29,714 nt of DNA from JBBQSU01 sp038234815 (GCA_038234815.1 JBBQSU010000030.1:1-29714), one strand, 5' to 3'. Positions 7,255-15,956 are shown, counted from the stretch's first letter. The notes: generated by a model from the sequence alone, not told the origin. Numbers and translations: made by a program.

Positions 7255-8523
7255 ATGAAGATTCTTCTAATCGGCAGTGGCGGACGGGAACATGCTTTGG
7301 CCTGGAAGCTGGCGGCCAGCCCGCGGGTGACTGGGCTTTACTGTATGCCGGGCAATCCCGGCACGGAGCAATTCGCCGAGAACGTCGACATCGACCCGAT
7401 GAGGTTCGATCGTGTGCTGAAATTCCTTCGGCAAAACAAGGTGGATCTGGTGGTCATCGGCCCGGAAGACCCGCTGGCCGCCGGGCTGGCCGACGCGGTA
7501 ACGGCTGCGGGGGTGAAGGTGTTCGGTCCCTCAAAAGAGGCGGCGCAGATCGAGGCCGACAAGTGGTTTGCCAAGGAGATCATGCGCCATCAGTCGATTC
7601 CGACGGCCGAAGCCAGAGTGTTCACCGATACGTTTGCCGCAGAGGAATTCGTTCAAAACCGTGACGGGCATGTGGTCATCAAGGCGTCGGGACTGGCCAA
7701 GGGAAAGGGTGTGACGGTGTGTCACAATGTCGAGCAGGCCATGGAAGCTATCGACCGGATCATGAAGAAGCGGACGTTCGGCGAGGCAGGCGCGCGGCTG
7801 GTGATTGAAGAGCGATTGACTGGCCCGGAATGCTCCGTTCTTGCCTTCGTCGATCGACGGAGCATTTACCTGATGGAATCAGCCCAGGACCACAAACCCG
7901 TGAACAACGGTGATACCGGCCCGATGACCGGTGGGATGGGGGCCTATTCACCTACGCCCGTCGTCACCGAAGCGCTGACCCGGCAGATCGAGCGCGAAGT
8001 TTTCGTCCCTGCAATCGACGGGCTGATTCGAGAGGGCATTGAATACAAAGGCGTGCTATACGCCGGGCTGATGCTGACGGCGGGCGGACCGCGGGTGCTG
8101 GAGTTTAACTGTCGTTTTGGCGACCCGGAAACCCAGCCGCTGATGATGCGCCTGCAAAGCGACCTGCTGGAGGTGATGCTGGCCGTGGCCGACGGAACGC
8201 TGGACAAGGTCGAAATAAGATGGGACCCGCGTCCGGCGATTTGTGTCGTGGCCTGCAGCGGCGGATATCCCGGAAATTACAAAACCGGCCTGCCCATCAC
8301 CGGCATCGAACAGGCCGAAGCCATGGAAGACGTGAAGGTCTTTCATAGCGGGACGAAAATGGTCAACGGGCAACTTGTGACCGATGGCGGGCGTGTGCTG
8401 GGCATTACGAGCATCGGCAATACGCTCGCCGAAGCGCAGAAACGCGCCTATGAGGCATTGAAGGTTATTCATTTCGAGGGGATGCACTATCGCCGGGATA
8501 TCGCCCACCAGGCGCTAAAATAA
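7255..8523 (+). CDS. purD: Phosphoribosylamine-glycine ligase (GAR synthetase)
   Basis: Second step of purine synthesis: ATP-dependent joining of glycine to 5-phosphoribosylamine. Its 422 aa match the family. The N-terminal domain starts MKILLIGSGGREHALAWKL and carries PGNPG and IGPEDPLAAGL. The ATP-grasp core has VIKASGLAKGKGV, EERLTGPECSVLAF and the DHKPVNNGDTGPMTGGMGAYSP signature, followed by FNCRFGDPETQP, which contains metal-binding acidic residues. The C-terminal domain (about 325-422) is complete. The ATG at 7255 begins exactly at the family's N-terminus. The promoter at 7217-7244 leaves almost no leader. A further gene follows after 69 nt. Confidence 0.97.
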   Translation: MKILLIGSGGREHALAWKLAASPRVTGLYCMPGNPGTEQFAENVDIDPMRFDRVLKFLRQNKVDLVVIGPEDPLAAGLADAVTAAGVKVFGPSKEAAQIEADKWFAKEIMRHQSIPTAEARVFTDTFAAEEFVQNRDGHVVIKASGLAKGKGVTVCHNVEQAMEAIDRIMKKRTFGEAGARLVIEERLTGPECSVLAFVDRRSIYLMESAQDHKPVNNGDTGPMTGGMGAYSPTPVVTEALTRQIEREVFVPAIDGLIREGIEYKGVLYAGLMLTAGGPRVLEFNCRFGDPETQPLMMRLQSDLLEVMLAVADGTLDKVEIRWDPRPAICVVACSGGYPGNYKTGLPITGIEQAEAMEDVKVFHSGTKMVNGQLVTDGGRVLGITSIGNTLAEAQKRAYEALKVIHFEGMHYRRDIAHQALK

Positions 8524-8539
8524 ACGTAGTGACAAACGT

Positions 8540-8564
8540 GCGGCAAGGCAGACGAATCTGCCGC
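8540..8564 (+). other. Hairpin between purD and the RNA methyltransferase gene
   Basis: GGCAGA-cgaa-TCTGCC (8547-8562) is a perfect stem with a tetraloop, nested in a longer GCGGCA/TGCCGC pairing. No T-tract follows, so it is more likely an mRNA stability or processing element than a terminator. Confidence 0.35.
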
Positions 8565-8592
8565 AGCGGGCGAAACACAGGGAGGTCGAGAT

Positions 8593-9402
8593 ATGCAGGT
8601 TTCGCCGGTGCCGATCACTGATTTCGCCGACGCGCGTGTGGACGCCTATCGCAACCTGAAAGACCGCGAACTGGCCGCCGGTGGGGGATTGTTTCTGGCC
8701 GAAGGCGAATTCCTGGTCCGCAGGCTTCTGGCCAGCGATTTCCCCGTGGAATCGGTGCTGCTTTCAGACCGGCGGGTCGAGGAATTCATACCGTTGCTGC
8801 GACCCGGCGTGCCGGTGTATGTCGCAGCCGACGAGGTGATGCGCCAGGTGATTGGCTACAAATTTCACTCCGGTATCATTGCCTGCGGCCGCCGCAAGCC
8901 GAGTCCGACATTGCAGGAGATTTGTCCGATCAGCCCCATAGGCCAGATGGACCGCAGGACGTTTGTAATCTGCCCGGAGATCAGTAACGCCGAAAACATG
9001 GGCGCGCTGATCCGGCTGTCAGCGGGGTTTGGCGTGGACGCGCTGATAATCGGCCCGCGTTGCCACGACCCGTTCTATCGCATGTCGGTGCGCGTATCGA
9101 TGGGGACGATTTTCTCGCTGCCGATCGTGCGATCGGATGATATCTTGAAGGATCTGGCGTGGCTGAAAACCGAGGCAAAGGTGGAACTGGTGGCCAGTGT
9201 GCTGTCTTCATCGGCGGAGGTATTGAAACAGGCGGTTCGTGGAAATCGGCTGGGGCTGCTGTTTGGAGTTGAGGCGCAGGGTCTGGATCGGGAAGTGATC
9301 GAGGCCTGCGATCGGCGGGTGACCATTCCGATGCACCACGGGACGGATTCGCTAAACGTCGCGGTGTCGGCGGGGATTTTTCTGTATCACTTCATGCCGT
9401 GA
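8593..9402 (+). CDS. SpoU/TrmH-family RNA 2'-O-methyltransferase
   Basis: Methylates a ribose 2'-OH in rRNA or tRNA using S-adenosylmethionine, through the trefoil-knot SPOUT fold. The N-terminal substrate-binding part (residues 10-100; NLKDRELAAGGGLFLAEGEFLV) fits the SpoU_sub_bind style. The three family motifs are visible: motif 1 ISNAENMGALIRLSAGFGVD (130-149), motif 2 around RVSMGTIFSLPI (167-178), and motif 3 IPMHHGTDSLNVAVSAGIF (245-263). The usual GNEAQG is GVEAQG here. GGAGG at 8581-8585 lies 7 nt before the ATG. The target nucleotide cannot be told. The last 11 bp overlap the convergent small ORF at 9392. Confidence 0.92.
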   Translation: MQVSPVPITDFADARVDAYRNLKDRELAAGGGLFLAEGEFLVRRLLASDFPVESVLLSDRRVEEFIPLLRPGVPVYVAADEVMRQVIGYKFHSGIIACGRRKPSPTLQEICPISPIGQMDRRTFVICPEISNAENMGALIRLSAGFGVDALIIGPRCHDPFYRMSVRVSMGTIFSLPIVRSDDILKDLAWLKTEAKVELVASVLSSSAEVLKQAVRGNRLGLLFGVEAQGLDREVIEACDRRVTIPMHHGTDSLNVAVSAGIFLYHFMP

Positions 9403-9676
9403 GATCGAGCCGAACCTGCGGGGCATCGGGATTGTCTGGAGCTTGTTGCTGAGGCGGCTTGCGCTTCTTGCTGGTTTCCTCTCGCGAGGGCGCGTCTCTA
9501 TTGATCTCTACAACCTCGTTGAGGCTTTCGACCTGATGATCGAGCTGGCCGGAAATCATCGCGGAATTGGACCGCATGGCCCGTGCGCGTCGGATTTGAC
9601 GGGCTTTGTCCGACATCTGCTGTTGCACCTGGTCGCTTTGCTGGAGGGCACCGGCAATGGGATTGAAGAAGGTCAT
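9392..9676 (-). CDS. Small hypothetical protein, 94 aa
   Basis: A plausible ribosome binding site, AAGGA, lies about 7 nt before the ATG at 9676. The product is hydrophilic. An N-terminal segment MTFFNPIAGALQQSDQVQQQ is followed by a basic, probably helical stretch (DKARQIRRARAMRSN), an acidic middle and a Lys/Pro/Gln-rich tail. There is no signal peptide or membrane segment, and no family is recognised. Its position downstream of the AraC gene on the same strand (60 nt gap) allows co-transcription. Codon choice and the ribosome binding site favour a real gene, but nothing indicates its role. Confidence 0.55.
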   Translation of the reverse strand: MTFFNPIAGALQQSDQVQQQMSDKARQIRRARAMRSNSAMISGQLDHQVESLNEVVEINRDAPSREETSKKRKPPQQQAPDNPDAPQVRLDLTA

Positions 9677-9736
9677 GCTGAATCCTTAGCGAAGGTTCCT
9701 GCGCTATCATCGGCAGAAACTGCGCGTGAGGTTCAG

Positions 9737-10600
9737 TTAAAAGGAGTCGTCAGGTGCTTTATTGGGGCCGTGGTATTGCCGGAACTCGCTGGGGGTTAAT
9801 CCGGTGATCTGTTTGAACCTGCGGGAGAAGTGGAATTCGTCGCAAAATCCGCAAGCCCGGGCCAGTTCTTTGTTGCTCAGGCCTTTGCTTTGAATCAGCT
9901 TACTGGCCCGGGCAATGACCTGCCGTGTGAGAAATCTTGCCGGAGGCACGCCGGCCAGGCGGGTGAATTTCTTACGAAAGCCCGCGTAGGTCATGCCGAA
10001 ACGGTCCGCCATATTGTCCCAATCGATGGCGTCATGGTGCGAGTCTTCCTGAAGCTCTGCCGTGGCCAAAGCCAGCCACATCTGGTCGGCATCGGTTATC
10101 TGGCGATTTTTGTAGTCCAGGATGTCGGACAATAGCTGTTGCAGACGACAGGCTTCAGCCTGGCTTTGGCCGAACTGTCCACGCCGATCGACCGCCTGCT
10201 CGATGCGTTCGGCCCAGAAATCGATCGGGGCCAGCGCGTGAATCGGCTGTTTGTCATCGATCAGCCCGCATTTTCGCCAGAGATCGAATACCGGTCCGTT
10301 GAAAACGACATAAATTTCGTCCCAAGGCTGATTGGGAGCAGGGCCGTAGGCGTGCGGGACATCGGGAAAGAGCAGGAGCAGGTCGCCGGCCGAGACTGTG
10401 CGTGTTCCGGAGGGGTCGGTGAACTTCCCCCCACCCTGCAGGATATAGACCAGGGCATAATGCTCCAAGCGGCGCATTTTGTCCTGTGAGGCGCCTGCGC
10501 TGGATTTAAGGCAGGCCGCGAGCGAGGCCGAACCCAAGGCCGCATCGAGAGCGTGGCGGACCAAAATGCGGCTTTCTGCAACCATGGTCAAAATATACAT
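9737..10600 (-). CDS. AraC-family transcriptional regulator
   Basis: The C-terminal ~100 residues form the double helix-turn-helix of AraC/XylS proteins: MADRFGMTYAGFRKKFTRLAGVPPARFLTRQ, then LIQSKGLSNKELARACGFCDEFHFSRRFKQITGLTPSEFRQ. The N-terminal half resembles the cupin-type arm and sugar-binding domain (VYILQGGGKFTDPSGTRTVSAGDLLLLFPDVPHAYGP). It probably responds to a small ligand and controls carbohydrate genes elsewhere, since nothing adjacent is an obvious target. The frame is open to 10657, but that start has no ribosome binding site. ATG at 10600 is preceded directly by AAGAGG, and ATG at 10585 is also possible. Confidence 0.85.
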   Translation of the reverse strand: MYILTMVAESRILVRHALDAALGSASLAACLKSSAGASQDKMRRLEHYALVYILQGGGKFTDPSGTRTVSAGDLLLLFPDVPHAYGPAPNQPWDEIYVVFNGPVFDLWRKCGLIDDKQPIHALAPIDFWAERIEQAVDRRGQFGQSQAEACRLQQLLSDILDYKNRQITDADQMWLALATAELQEDSHHDAIDWDNMADRFGMTYAGFRKKFTRLAGVPPARFLTRQVIARASKLIQSKGLSNKELARACGFCDEFHFSRRFKQITGLTPSEFRQYHGPNKAPDDSF

Positions 10601-11137
10601 CCTCTTGCGGAATTCGCCATTCTCCTGTCTCACCCACACTGCCAAGAATAACCCCATTTAGGAGGCAAGTTATGTGAAGAATGGCGATGCCAGAGACCGT
10701 GTCGGGGGGACAAAGCTTGTGGCGAGGGGGATGGCCGACTCATCAGCGCGGCAACGCGTCTGCACTCCGCCGAAGGATGGAAACCGTTGGGTATCTGTTG
10801 ATGCCGGGACTGCTGTCCCGCTGGAACGTGCTTGATGCCCTGGGGCCAGCTTTGCGGACCTCTGGCCAATTCCGGTTGCCTGCAACCCGGCACCGATTCC
10901 CGGCAGGCGATTGCATACCCGGAGAATCATTCGGCCTTTCAACCGGACCTGCTCGCTAAGTTCAACGCGGCTTTGTACAAGGTGCTCTATTCCGATCCGC
11001 TCATTGGTTCTCTTAGCATTTATTGGAGCGAATCGGTCGGCACTTTGATTTCACCTGTTTTTCGGTCGATCCCACTGGGCAAAGCCTGCCGATGCGCGGC
11101 CACACTGTGGCAGCAGCGCAAGGGATTCCTTCCAGGC
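10601..11137. other. Gene-poor region between the AraC gene and the lipoprotein terminator
   Basis: About 540 bp without a supportable gene. Frames on both strands are open for 90-170 codons, as expected in GC-rich DNA, but they lack ribosome binding sites and recognisable domains. One plus-strand frame (about 10885-11160) reads slightly more protein-like (FNAALYKVLYSDPLIGSLSIYW) and could be a decayed gene. AGGAGG at 10662-10667 is followed by ATG-TGA, so it starts nothing useful. Confidence 0.4.
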
Positions 11138-11179
11138 AAAAAGCCACGAGCCACAAGCGGTTTTTTCGCCTGTGGCTCG
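11138..11179 (-). terminator. Intrinsic terminator of the PepSY-like lipoprotein gene
   Basis: CGAGCCACA-a-GCG (11147-11159) pairs with CGC-c-TGTGGCTCG (11167-11179), 12 bp plus one mismatch, with a 7-nt loop. On the minus strand it is followed four bases later by TTTTT (11142-11138), 36 nt past the stop codon. Confidence 0.8.
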
Positions 11180-11214
11180 TTGGCCCTTTTAGTTCATACG
11201 ATGCGGAGATCGCA

Positions 11215-11646
11215 TCACTTCATATCGTCCTTCTCATCCTTCTCGTCCTTCCCGTCGTGTTCTTCTTTCTTATCGCCTTCCATCTTGGTCTTCAGGATTT
11301 TGCCATCCTCGGCCACTTTTACTTCGCACATCTTGTCGCCCGGGCACTTCAGATCCAGTTCGTAAACTACCACGCCCATCTTGGATTCCTTTTCAGCACC
11401 GACGATCTGGGCATCGGGCATGGCCTTCTTCACGCCAGCGACAACGGCCGGCGGGACCGCATCGACCGCGATGGTCTGTTCGTCCATTTTGTCGGAATCA
11501 TGATGATTGTCCTTCATCATAGTGTTGCAACAAGCCGCGCCGGTGGCGGGGGCTTTGTTGGCCTGACACCCGGCACTTAGGATTGCCAGGGCCGCGGCCG
11601 ACGACAGGCCAAGCAGGACAGCGGTGTTAGAGAATCGATTGTTCAT
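11215..11646 (-). CDS. Lipoprotein with PepSY-like domain
   Basis: A 143-aa exported protein. The signal peptide (MNNRFSNTAVLLGLSSAAAL) ends in a lipobox-like LSAG-C27, so it is probably lipid-anchored. Residues about 60-115 (VPPAVVAGVKKAMPDAQIVGAEKESKMGV..YELDL..EVKVAEDGKIL) match the PepSY-like fold, a small domain often tied to inhibition of peptidases or metal and redox sensing. The Cys-rich ACCNTMMKDNHHD segment after the anchor and the highly charged Lys/Glu/Asp/His tail suggest cation binding, which is inference. AAGGAGA lies about 8 nt before the ATG. It has its own -10 box (11734-11739) and terminator, so it is monocistronic. Confidence 0.8.
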   Translation of the reverse strand: MNNRFSNTAVLLGLSSAAALAILSAGCQANKAPATGAACCNTMMKDNHHDSDKMDEQTIAVDAVPPAVVAGVKKAMPDAQIVGAEKESKMGVVVYELDLKCPGDKMCEVKVAEDGKILKTKMEGDKKEEHDGKDEKDEKDDMK

Positions 11647-11700
11647 ACGCAGGTCTCCTTGTTCTGCAAAGCTCGGCTAACGCCCGGAACGCCAGCCCCG

Positions 11701-11739
11701 GTTAGGTGACGTTAGGAAGTTTGCAATAAGAGCATTATA
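11701..11739 (-). promoter_or_regulatory. Promoter -10 box and phased direct repeats upstream of the lipoprotein gene
   Basis: Minus-strand TATAAT (11739-11734) is perfect. The -35 region is weak (CAACGC at 17 nt; TTGTCA at 21 nt), which often goes with activator control. Within the transcribed leader lies a direct repeat, GTTAGG-tgac-GTTAGG on the plus strand (11701-11716), with 10-bp spacing, the arrangement typical of response-regulator half-sites. Confidence 0.45.
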
Positions 11740-11824
11740 GCGAGACGATTGAGCAAGCGTTGACAAATCTAGGTAAAACGAGGGGGCGTTGCGGTGCGGA
11801 TTTAAGGCAGATGAGGAGCCAGTT

Positions 11825-13144
11825 ATGACAGCGAAAAATGCACCGCGCACCGGGCCGATCACGATCATCAGTCTGGTCATCCTCGTTGGAATTTTCGGCT
11901 ATTTTCTTTATCAGAACCTTCATCGTCTTCACGATCAGAACGAACTAAAGGATTTCCGGTGCTTCTACATGGCCGCGAAGGAGATGTCGGCCGGTCGGGA
12001 CATCTACAAGCTGGTGGTCGATGAGTATTACGTATATCCGCCGATGCTGGCGTTCTTGTTGCTTCCGTTGACTCACTTTTCGGCCCCAACCGCCGCCAGC
12101 TTTGCGCTTGTCCTGAATATTTCAGTAGCGATCGTGGCGGTTGCCGGCGCGACTTTGGAAATGGCCCGGCGCTTTAAAGTTCCGAAGGATCGCTTCTTGC
12201 CTGCGCTGGCTATTGTGCTGGTGACCCTGCTATCGATGGGCCGGCTAAAGGCCGAATTGCAGATGATGCAAACCGACGTGCTGATCCTCGGCGCGTTCGT
12301 CCTGGCGTTGATCTGGCTCGATCGCCGGCCGTGGACCGCCGGCGCGATCCTGGGCTTTGCACTGAATATCAAGTACCTGACGATCGGCGTTCTCCCGTAT
12401 CTGCTCCTGCGCCGGCGATGGAATGCTGCCACGGCATTTATCATTTCCAGTTTGTTCTGGGCTTTGCTCCCCTCGCTGAAAGTTGGGTTGCATACCGATT
12501 TGCAGTACCTGCGCTCGGCGACCAATGGTTTGGCCACCAGCGTAGGCTTGGGCCAAGCTCGCCCGGGCGATGCCACGGTCCACAAGATCACCGACGGCTT
12601 GAGCGTTTCAGTGAGTAGTGGGATTGCCCGGCGATTTCGCAACCACGGCTGGTCCGAATCGATGTCCCACCTGGCGACCGCGGGGGTGCTGGCGACTTGG
12701 ACGGGGCTGGCAGTGGTGATCTACCGCCGCAATCGCGTGCCCGTGCTGTGCTGGCCCAAGGCCGGCGCGCAATCAGCTTCGCCGTTTGTGGGCCTGGTGG
12801 CATTGGAGTGGGTGGGATTGATCGTAGCCACGCTGGCGTTCAGCCCCGATACCAACACGCGACACCTGGTGTTGCTGGTGGTGTTTAACGCGCTGGGTGT
12901 AGTCTTGCTTCTCACGCCGATTGCGCCAAAAGACTGGGTCTATCCGGCTGCGGCCCTGGGACTGCTTCTGCTGGCGCTGGAATCGGGCATCTGGGCCAAT
13001 CGCGGACTGACCAGCCAGTGGATCAACTACTCAGGGCAGGGATGGGTGATGTTGATAGCGTATCTGATCCTGCTGAGCGCCGGTTTGCGCCGGATCACTT
13101 CATCCCTGGAGTATTCGGCTCGCGCAGGTGCAACAGTCCCATGA
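11825..13144 (+). CDS. GT87-like polyprenol-linked membrane glycosyltransferase (DUF2029 type)
   Basis: A polytopic protein of 439 aa with about ten membrane helices. D43-F-R-C-F-Y, G57-R-D-I-Y61 and Y71-P-P match the N-terminal pattern of GT87 (DUF2029) mannosyltransferases, which use polyprenyl-phospho-mannose outside the membrane. QTDVLILGAFVLAL and GFALNIKYLT are also characteristic of that family. The ATG at 11825 has GAGGAG 6 nt before it, while the frame opens upstream with a TTG lacking a ribosome binding site. The 3' end overlaps the convergent lipoprotein gene by 50 bp (13095-13144). Substrate unknown; a cell-envelope glycan role is inferred. Confidence 0.78.
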   Translation: MTAKNAPRTGPITIISLVILVGIFGYFLYQNLHRLHDQNELKDFRCFYMAAKEMSAGRDIYKLVVDEYYVYPPMLAFLLLPLTHFSAPTAASFALVLNISVAIVAVAGATLEMARRFKVPKDRFLPALAIVLVTLLSMGRLKAELQMMQTDVLILGAFVLALIWLDRRPWTAGAILGFALNIKYLTIGVLPYLLLRRRWNAATAFIISSLFWALLPSLKVGLHTDLQYLRSATNGLATSVGLGQARPGDATVHKITDGLSVSVSSGIARRFRNHGWSESMSHLATAGVLATWTGLAVVIYRRNRVPVLCWPKAGAQSASPFVGLVALEWVGLIVATLAFSPDTNTRHLVLLVVFNALGVVLLLTPIAPKDWVYPAAALGLLLLALESGIWANRGLTSQWINYSGQGWVMLIAYLILLSAGLRRITSSLEYSARAGATVP

Positions 13145-15956
13145 AGGCGTCGTCGCGGCCGAAGTCGATCGGCCCGGCCCAACTGCTCGATTCGCCGGTC
13201 GCGTTCTTGTGCTGAATGACGTTAAAGCGCAGGAGGTTGGCATGACCTTTTGCGCGATCGTGAATCACCCTCCAGGGAATGGCCATTTCGCCGCGCCAGG
13301 TCGATCCGTCGAGTGTGCCCGCGTAGCGCACGGCAGCGCCTTCCACCGGCTGCCAGGGGTCGACGTGGCCTCGCGGATCGAGGCGTCGCTCGATCCATTG
13401 CCCGCCGGGTTTGCAAACCAGGTGCAGCACTGGCCCGGTGGTGTTGTCGATATAGATCGGCTGAATCAGCACTTCAACAAGGTCTTCTCCCCAGGCCCGG
13501 CGAAGATCATAGTTAACAAAATTCCGCATCGATTTGACCTGCGTCTGCTGCACGCCTTCGAGTTTGAAACCGACATAGAAATTCTCGTCCGACCAGTTCG
13601 TATAAACGCTTGCCGGCGTGCTCGCAGCCCGCGGGGATTGTTCCTGCACCGCCGTTGCCGAGAGCATCTGCACCATCGGCCCTTCCTGCAAAGCATCGTC
13701 GGGGTCCCAGTCCTCCAGCGAGCCATCAATGCTCAGTCGCGATTCCCGGCGGAAACTGTTGGCAATCGGCAACAGCATTCGAAGGGTGGAAGTTCGCCCG
13801 GTGAAGCCGTTGGTGAACGTCAGTTCGATGGGCTGCCGTGATCCGGCTGCCAGTTTGTCCAGATTAACCCGGCCCTGGATATTGACCCGGCGGACCTTGA
13901 ACTGCCCCAGCGATGGAAGCACCTGCGGCTGTGGATGCACAAGCCATCCGGGAGGCAGGGCTGACCAGGCAAGCGTGTTGGTGTTCGGCGTGTCGGGAGC
14001 GGGATCGTAGACGTCGAGGCCGAGGCGTACATCGGCGAAATTACCGATCGGCCCGGAAGTGAGCGTGTCCCACAGCCAGTCGACCGAACGCGCTATCAGC
14101 AGGGGCCGGTCCTGCGCCTGCCGCCAGCGAGCCATTGCGATCTTTAGCCCCTCGGCCTGATTAGTTCCCTTCGCTTTGGGTAATTGATGCAACTCAATGG
14201 ATTCAGCCAGCAATTTTTGCAATTCAAACCAAACGGTGGACTGTCCGGTTCCTGTGAAAAGCGCGTAAGTGGGATCGGGCGGCTGATTGGCCGATAGTTC
14301 CACTGGCTTGCACACCAGGCGCGAGAGAATCATCGAGCGCAGGGCTTCATCGGGATACTGCCGCAACAGCCACAAGTATTCGGCGTCCTGCTCGCAGCGT
14401 CGCAGCCACTTGAGTTGCACCGAAGGCAGCACACCTTGGATCCCGAACCACTCACCGGGATAGAACCATGAAAAATCCTCGTCGCCGACCAGGCTGTCGG
14501 CCGCGCCTGCCGGCAGCGGGCTTGGCCAATCGATCATCCCCGCCGAGCGCAGATTGGCCAGGAAGGCCCAAAGCCGCACGTCGGCTTCGGTTGAAGCCAG
14601 ACCCACCGTGGGTGTTAAGCCGGGCATATCCGTGCGCAACCATGCCGACGGACGCGGAAGACTATCGGGCCAGGTGCGGGTGAGCATGTTTGATACGAGC
14701 GGCGCCGCCGATGCCTGCACGCGGGCGGCCAGTTCCGACGGAATGAGATTCGGTGCCGCCGGCGTCGCCAACTGGATTTGGTCCAGTTCCAACGCCGCCG
14801 TTACGCGCACTCGCGGGTGGGCGCGCAGAACCGTGCCGACTTCGGCGCTGAGCAGAATCGGATCGCCGGCGCTCAGTCGGCCCGGCGCCGGCGGAGCCAT
14901 AAAGACCGACGATCGTTCCAGCCAGTCATTTTGATCAAAGTGCGACGCCGCCACACGCCAATATGCGGCCCGCGAGGCAATGTCGAAATTGTTGAGATAT
15001 TCCGGCTCGGGAAGTGGCCAGTAGCCAAGGGGGGATTTGTCGGCAAAGGCCGTTCCGGTCAGCCAAGGCCCCACGAGCGAATCGAAATCTTTCCAATCGG
15101 CCAGCGGAGACGATCCCCCCGGCCATTTCACGCTGGGTTGCAGGCGCGAAATCACCATGTTCAGCCGATGCGCCTGCGACAGGGTCATCAGTTGATCCAA
15201 CTTGCTAATTCCCGCGGCGTAACGCGGGTCGGTACGGTTCATTAACCGCGGGGTGAGGCCGTCAAATTCTCCGGGCCAGAGTCGAACCAGGTCGGTCCAG
15301 TTCAAGCGGCTGACCATGGACAGGTGCCGCTCGTTTGGGAGTGCAAAATCGAACACTTCGACCGAAAGTCCCGCAGAGCTAATCAGGTCGTTCGTTTCTG
15401 GATCGACCAGATCAATCGCCGAGTTATAAGTGCCCGGCCGTGCGCTGGTGGGGATATTCAAGTCGATCCAAAGTTCGTAGTGGTTGTCGATCCTGCGGAG
15501 TGAGGCGAGCCGGATCAATCCACCGTCGATCTTCAGGGGCAGGAGCGCCCGGGGCATAAGCCGAGCCGCCGCCGACTGCCCGGTATGCCGCACGAAGCCG
15601 GCGCGGTTGGGATTGGCCGGCAAGGGGAGAATTTGATAGGCCGTAAAGGCCCGCGGATCGATCGCAGCGTCAGCACCGCTGACCCGCGGCCGGCGCAGGC
15701 GGATTGCCAGGCTCGCATCCTGTTCCGATGCCGCAAGCGTCAGGGCAAATCCAATCGTCTCATTCCGCGCCGCGACCGTCGCCATCGAAGTCTGACCGAG
15801 AGAGGAATTGGCAAGGGACGTCAAGGCGGTGAAGTGAATGCGTTCTTCCACGACACGCCGGTTCTGATTGAAGGGACACCCGCTCAGCACGCCCGCCGCC
15901 AGGCAAAATGCAGCCCCGAGGCTCAAGCGGACCAGCCAGAACTGACAGGTCCTCAT
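13095..15956 (-). CDS. Large lipoprotein with DUF4091/GH123-like and CBM9-like regions
   Basis: With the ATG at 15956 the protein has 953 aa and a clear lipoprotein signal peptide: MRTCQFWLVR, a hydrophobic core, then LSG-C27. The frame is open upstream to 16094 (ATG at 15980 also possible), and no start has a ribosome binding site. An N-terminal beta-rich region includes PTSARPGTYNSAIDLVDPET. The middle resembles the GH123/DUF4091 barrel, clearest at FYPGEW...LPSVQLKWLRRCEQDAEYLWLL (about 498-535). Residues about 735-950 (LSIDGSLEDWDPDD...WRGEMAIPW...LRFNVIQHKN) look like a CBM9-type carbohydrate-binding domain. It probably acts on glycans at the cell surface. Catalytic residues could not be assigned, so activity is uncertain. 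Confidence 0.75.
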   Translation of the reverse strand: MRTCQFWLVRLSLGAAFCLAAGVLSGCPFNQNRRVVEERIHFTALTSLANSSLGQTSMATVAARNETIGFALTLAASEQDASLAIRLRRPRVSGADAAIDPRAFTAYQILPLPANPNRAGFVRHTGQSAAARLMPRALLPLKIDGGLIRLASLRRIDNHYELWIDLNIPTSARPGTYNSAIDLVDPETNDLISSAGLSVEVFDFALPNERHLSMVSRLNWTDLVRLWPGEFDGLTPRLMNRTDPRYAAGISKLDQLMTLSQAHRLNMVISRLQPSVKWPGGSSPLADWKDFDSLVGPWLTGTAFADKSPLGYWPLPEPEYLNNFDIASRAAYWRVAASHFDQNDWLERSSVFMAPPAPGRLSAGDPILLSAEVGTVLRAHPRVRVTAALELDQIQLATPAAPNLIPSELAARVQASAAPLVSNMLTRTWPDSLPRPSAWLRTDMPGLTPTVGLASTEADVRLWAFLANLRSAGMIDWPSPLPAGAADSLVGDEDFSWFYPGEWFGIQGVLPSVQLKWLRRCEQDAEYLWLLRQYPDEALRSMILSRLVCKPVELSANQPPDPTYALFTGTGQSTVWFELQKLLAESIELHQLPKAKGTNQAEGLKIAMARWRQAQDRPLLIARSVDWLWDTLTSGPIGNFADVRLGLDVYDPAPDTPNTNTLAWSALPPGWLVHPQPQVLPSLGQFKVRRVNIQGRVNLDKLAAGSRQPIELTFTNGFTGRTSTLRMLLPIANSFRRESRLSIDGSLEDWDPDDALQEGPMVQMLSATAVQEQSPRAASTPASVYTNWSDENFYVGFKLEGVQQTQVKSMRNFVNYDLRRAWGEDLVEVLIQPIYIDNTTGPVLHLVCKPGGQWIERRLDPRGHVDPWQPVEGAAVRYAGTLDGSTWRGEMAIPWRVIHDRAKGHANLLRFNVIQHKNATGESSSWAGPIDFGRDDAFMGLLHLREPNTPGMK

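Noticed and set aside
10832..11365. A 177-codon plus-strand frame in the gene-poor region
   Set aside because: It has no ribosome binding site and runs through the lipoprotein terminator into the lipoprotein gene. Only a short central part reads protein-like, so a decayed gene cannot be excluded.
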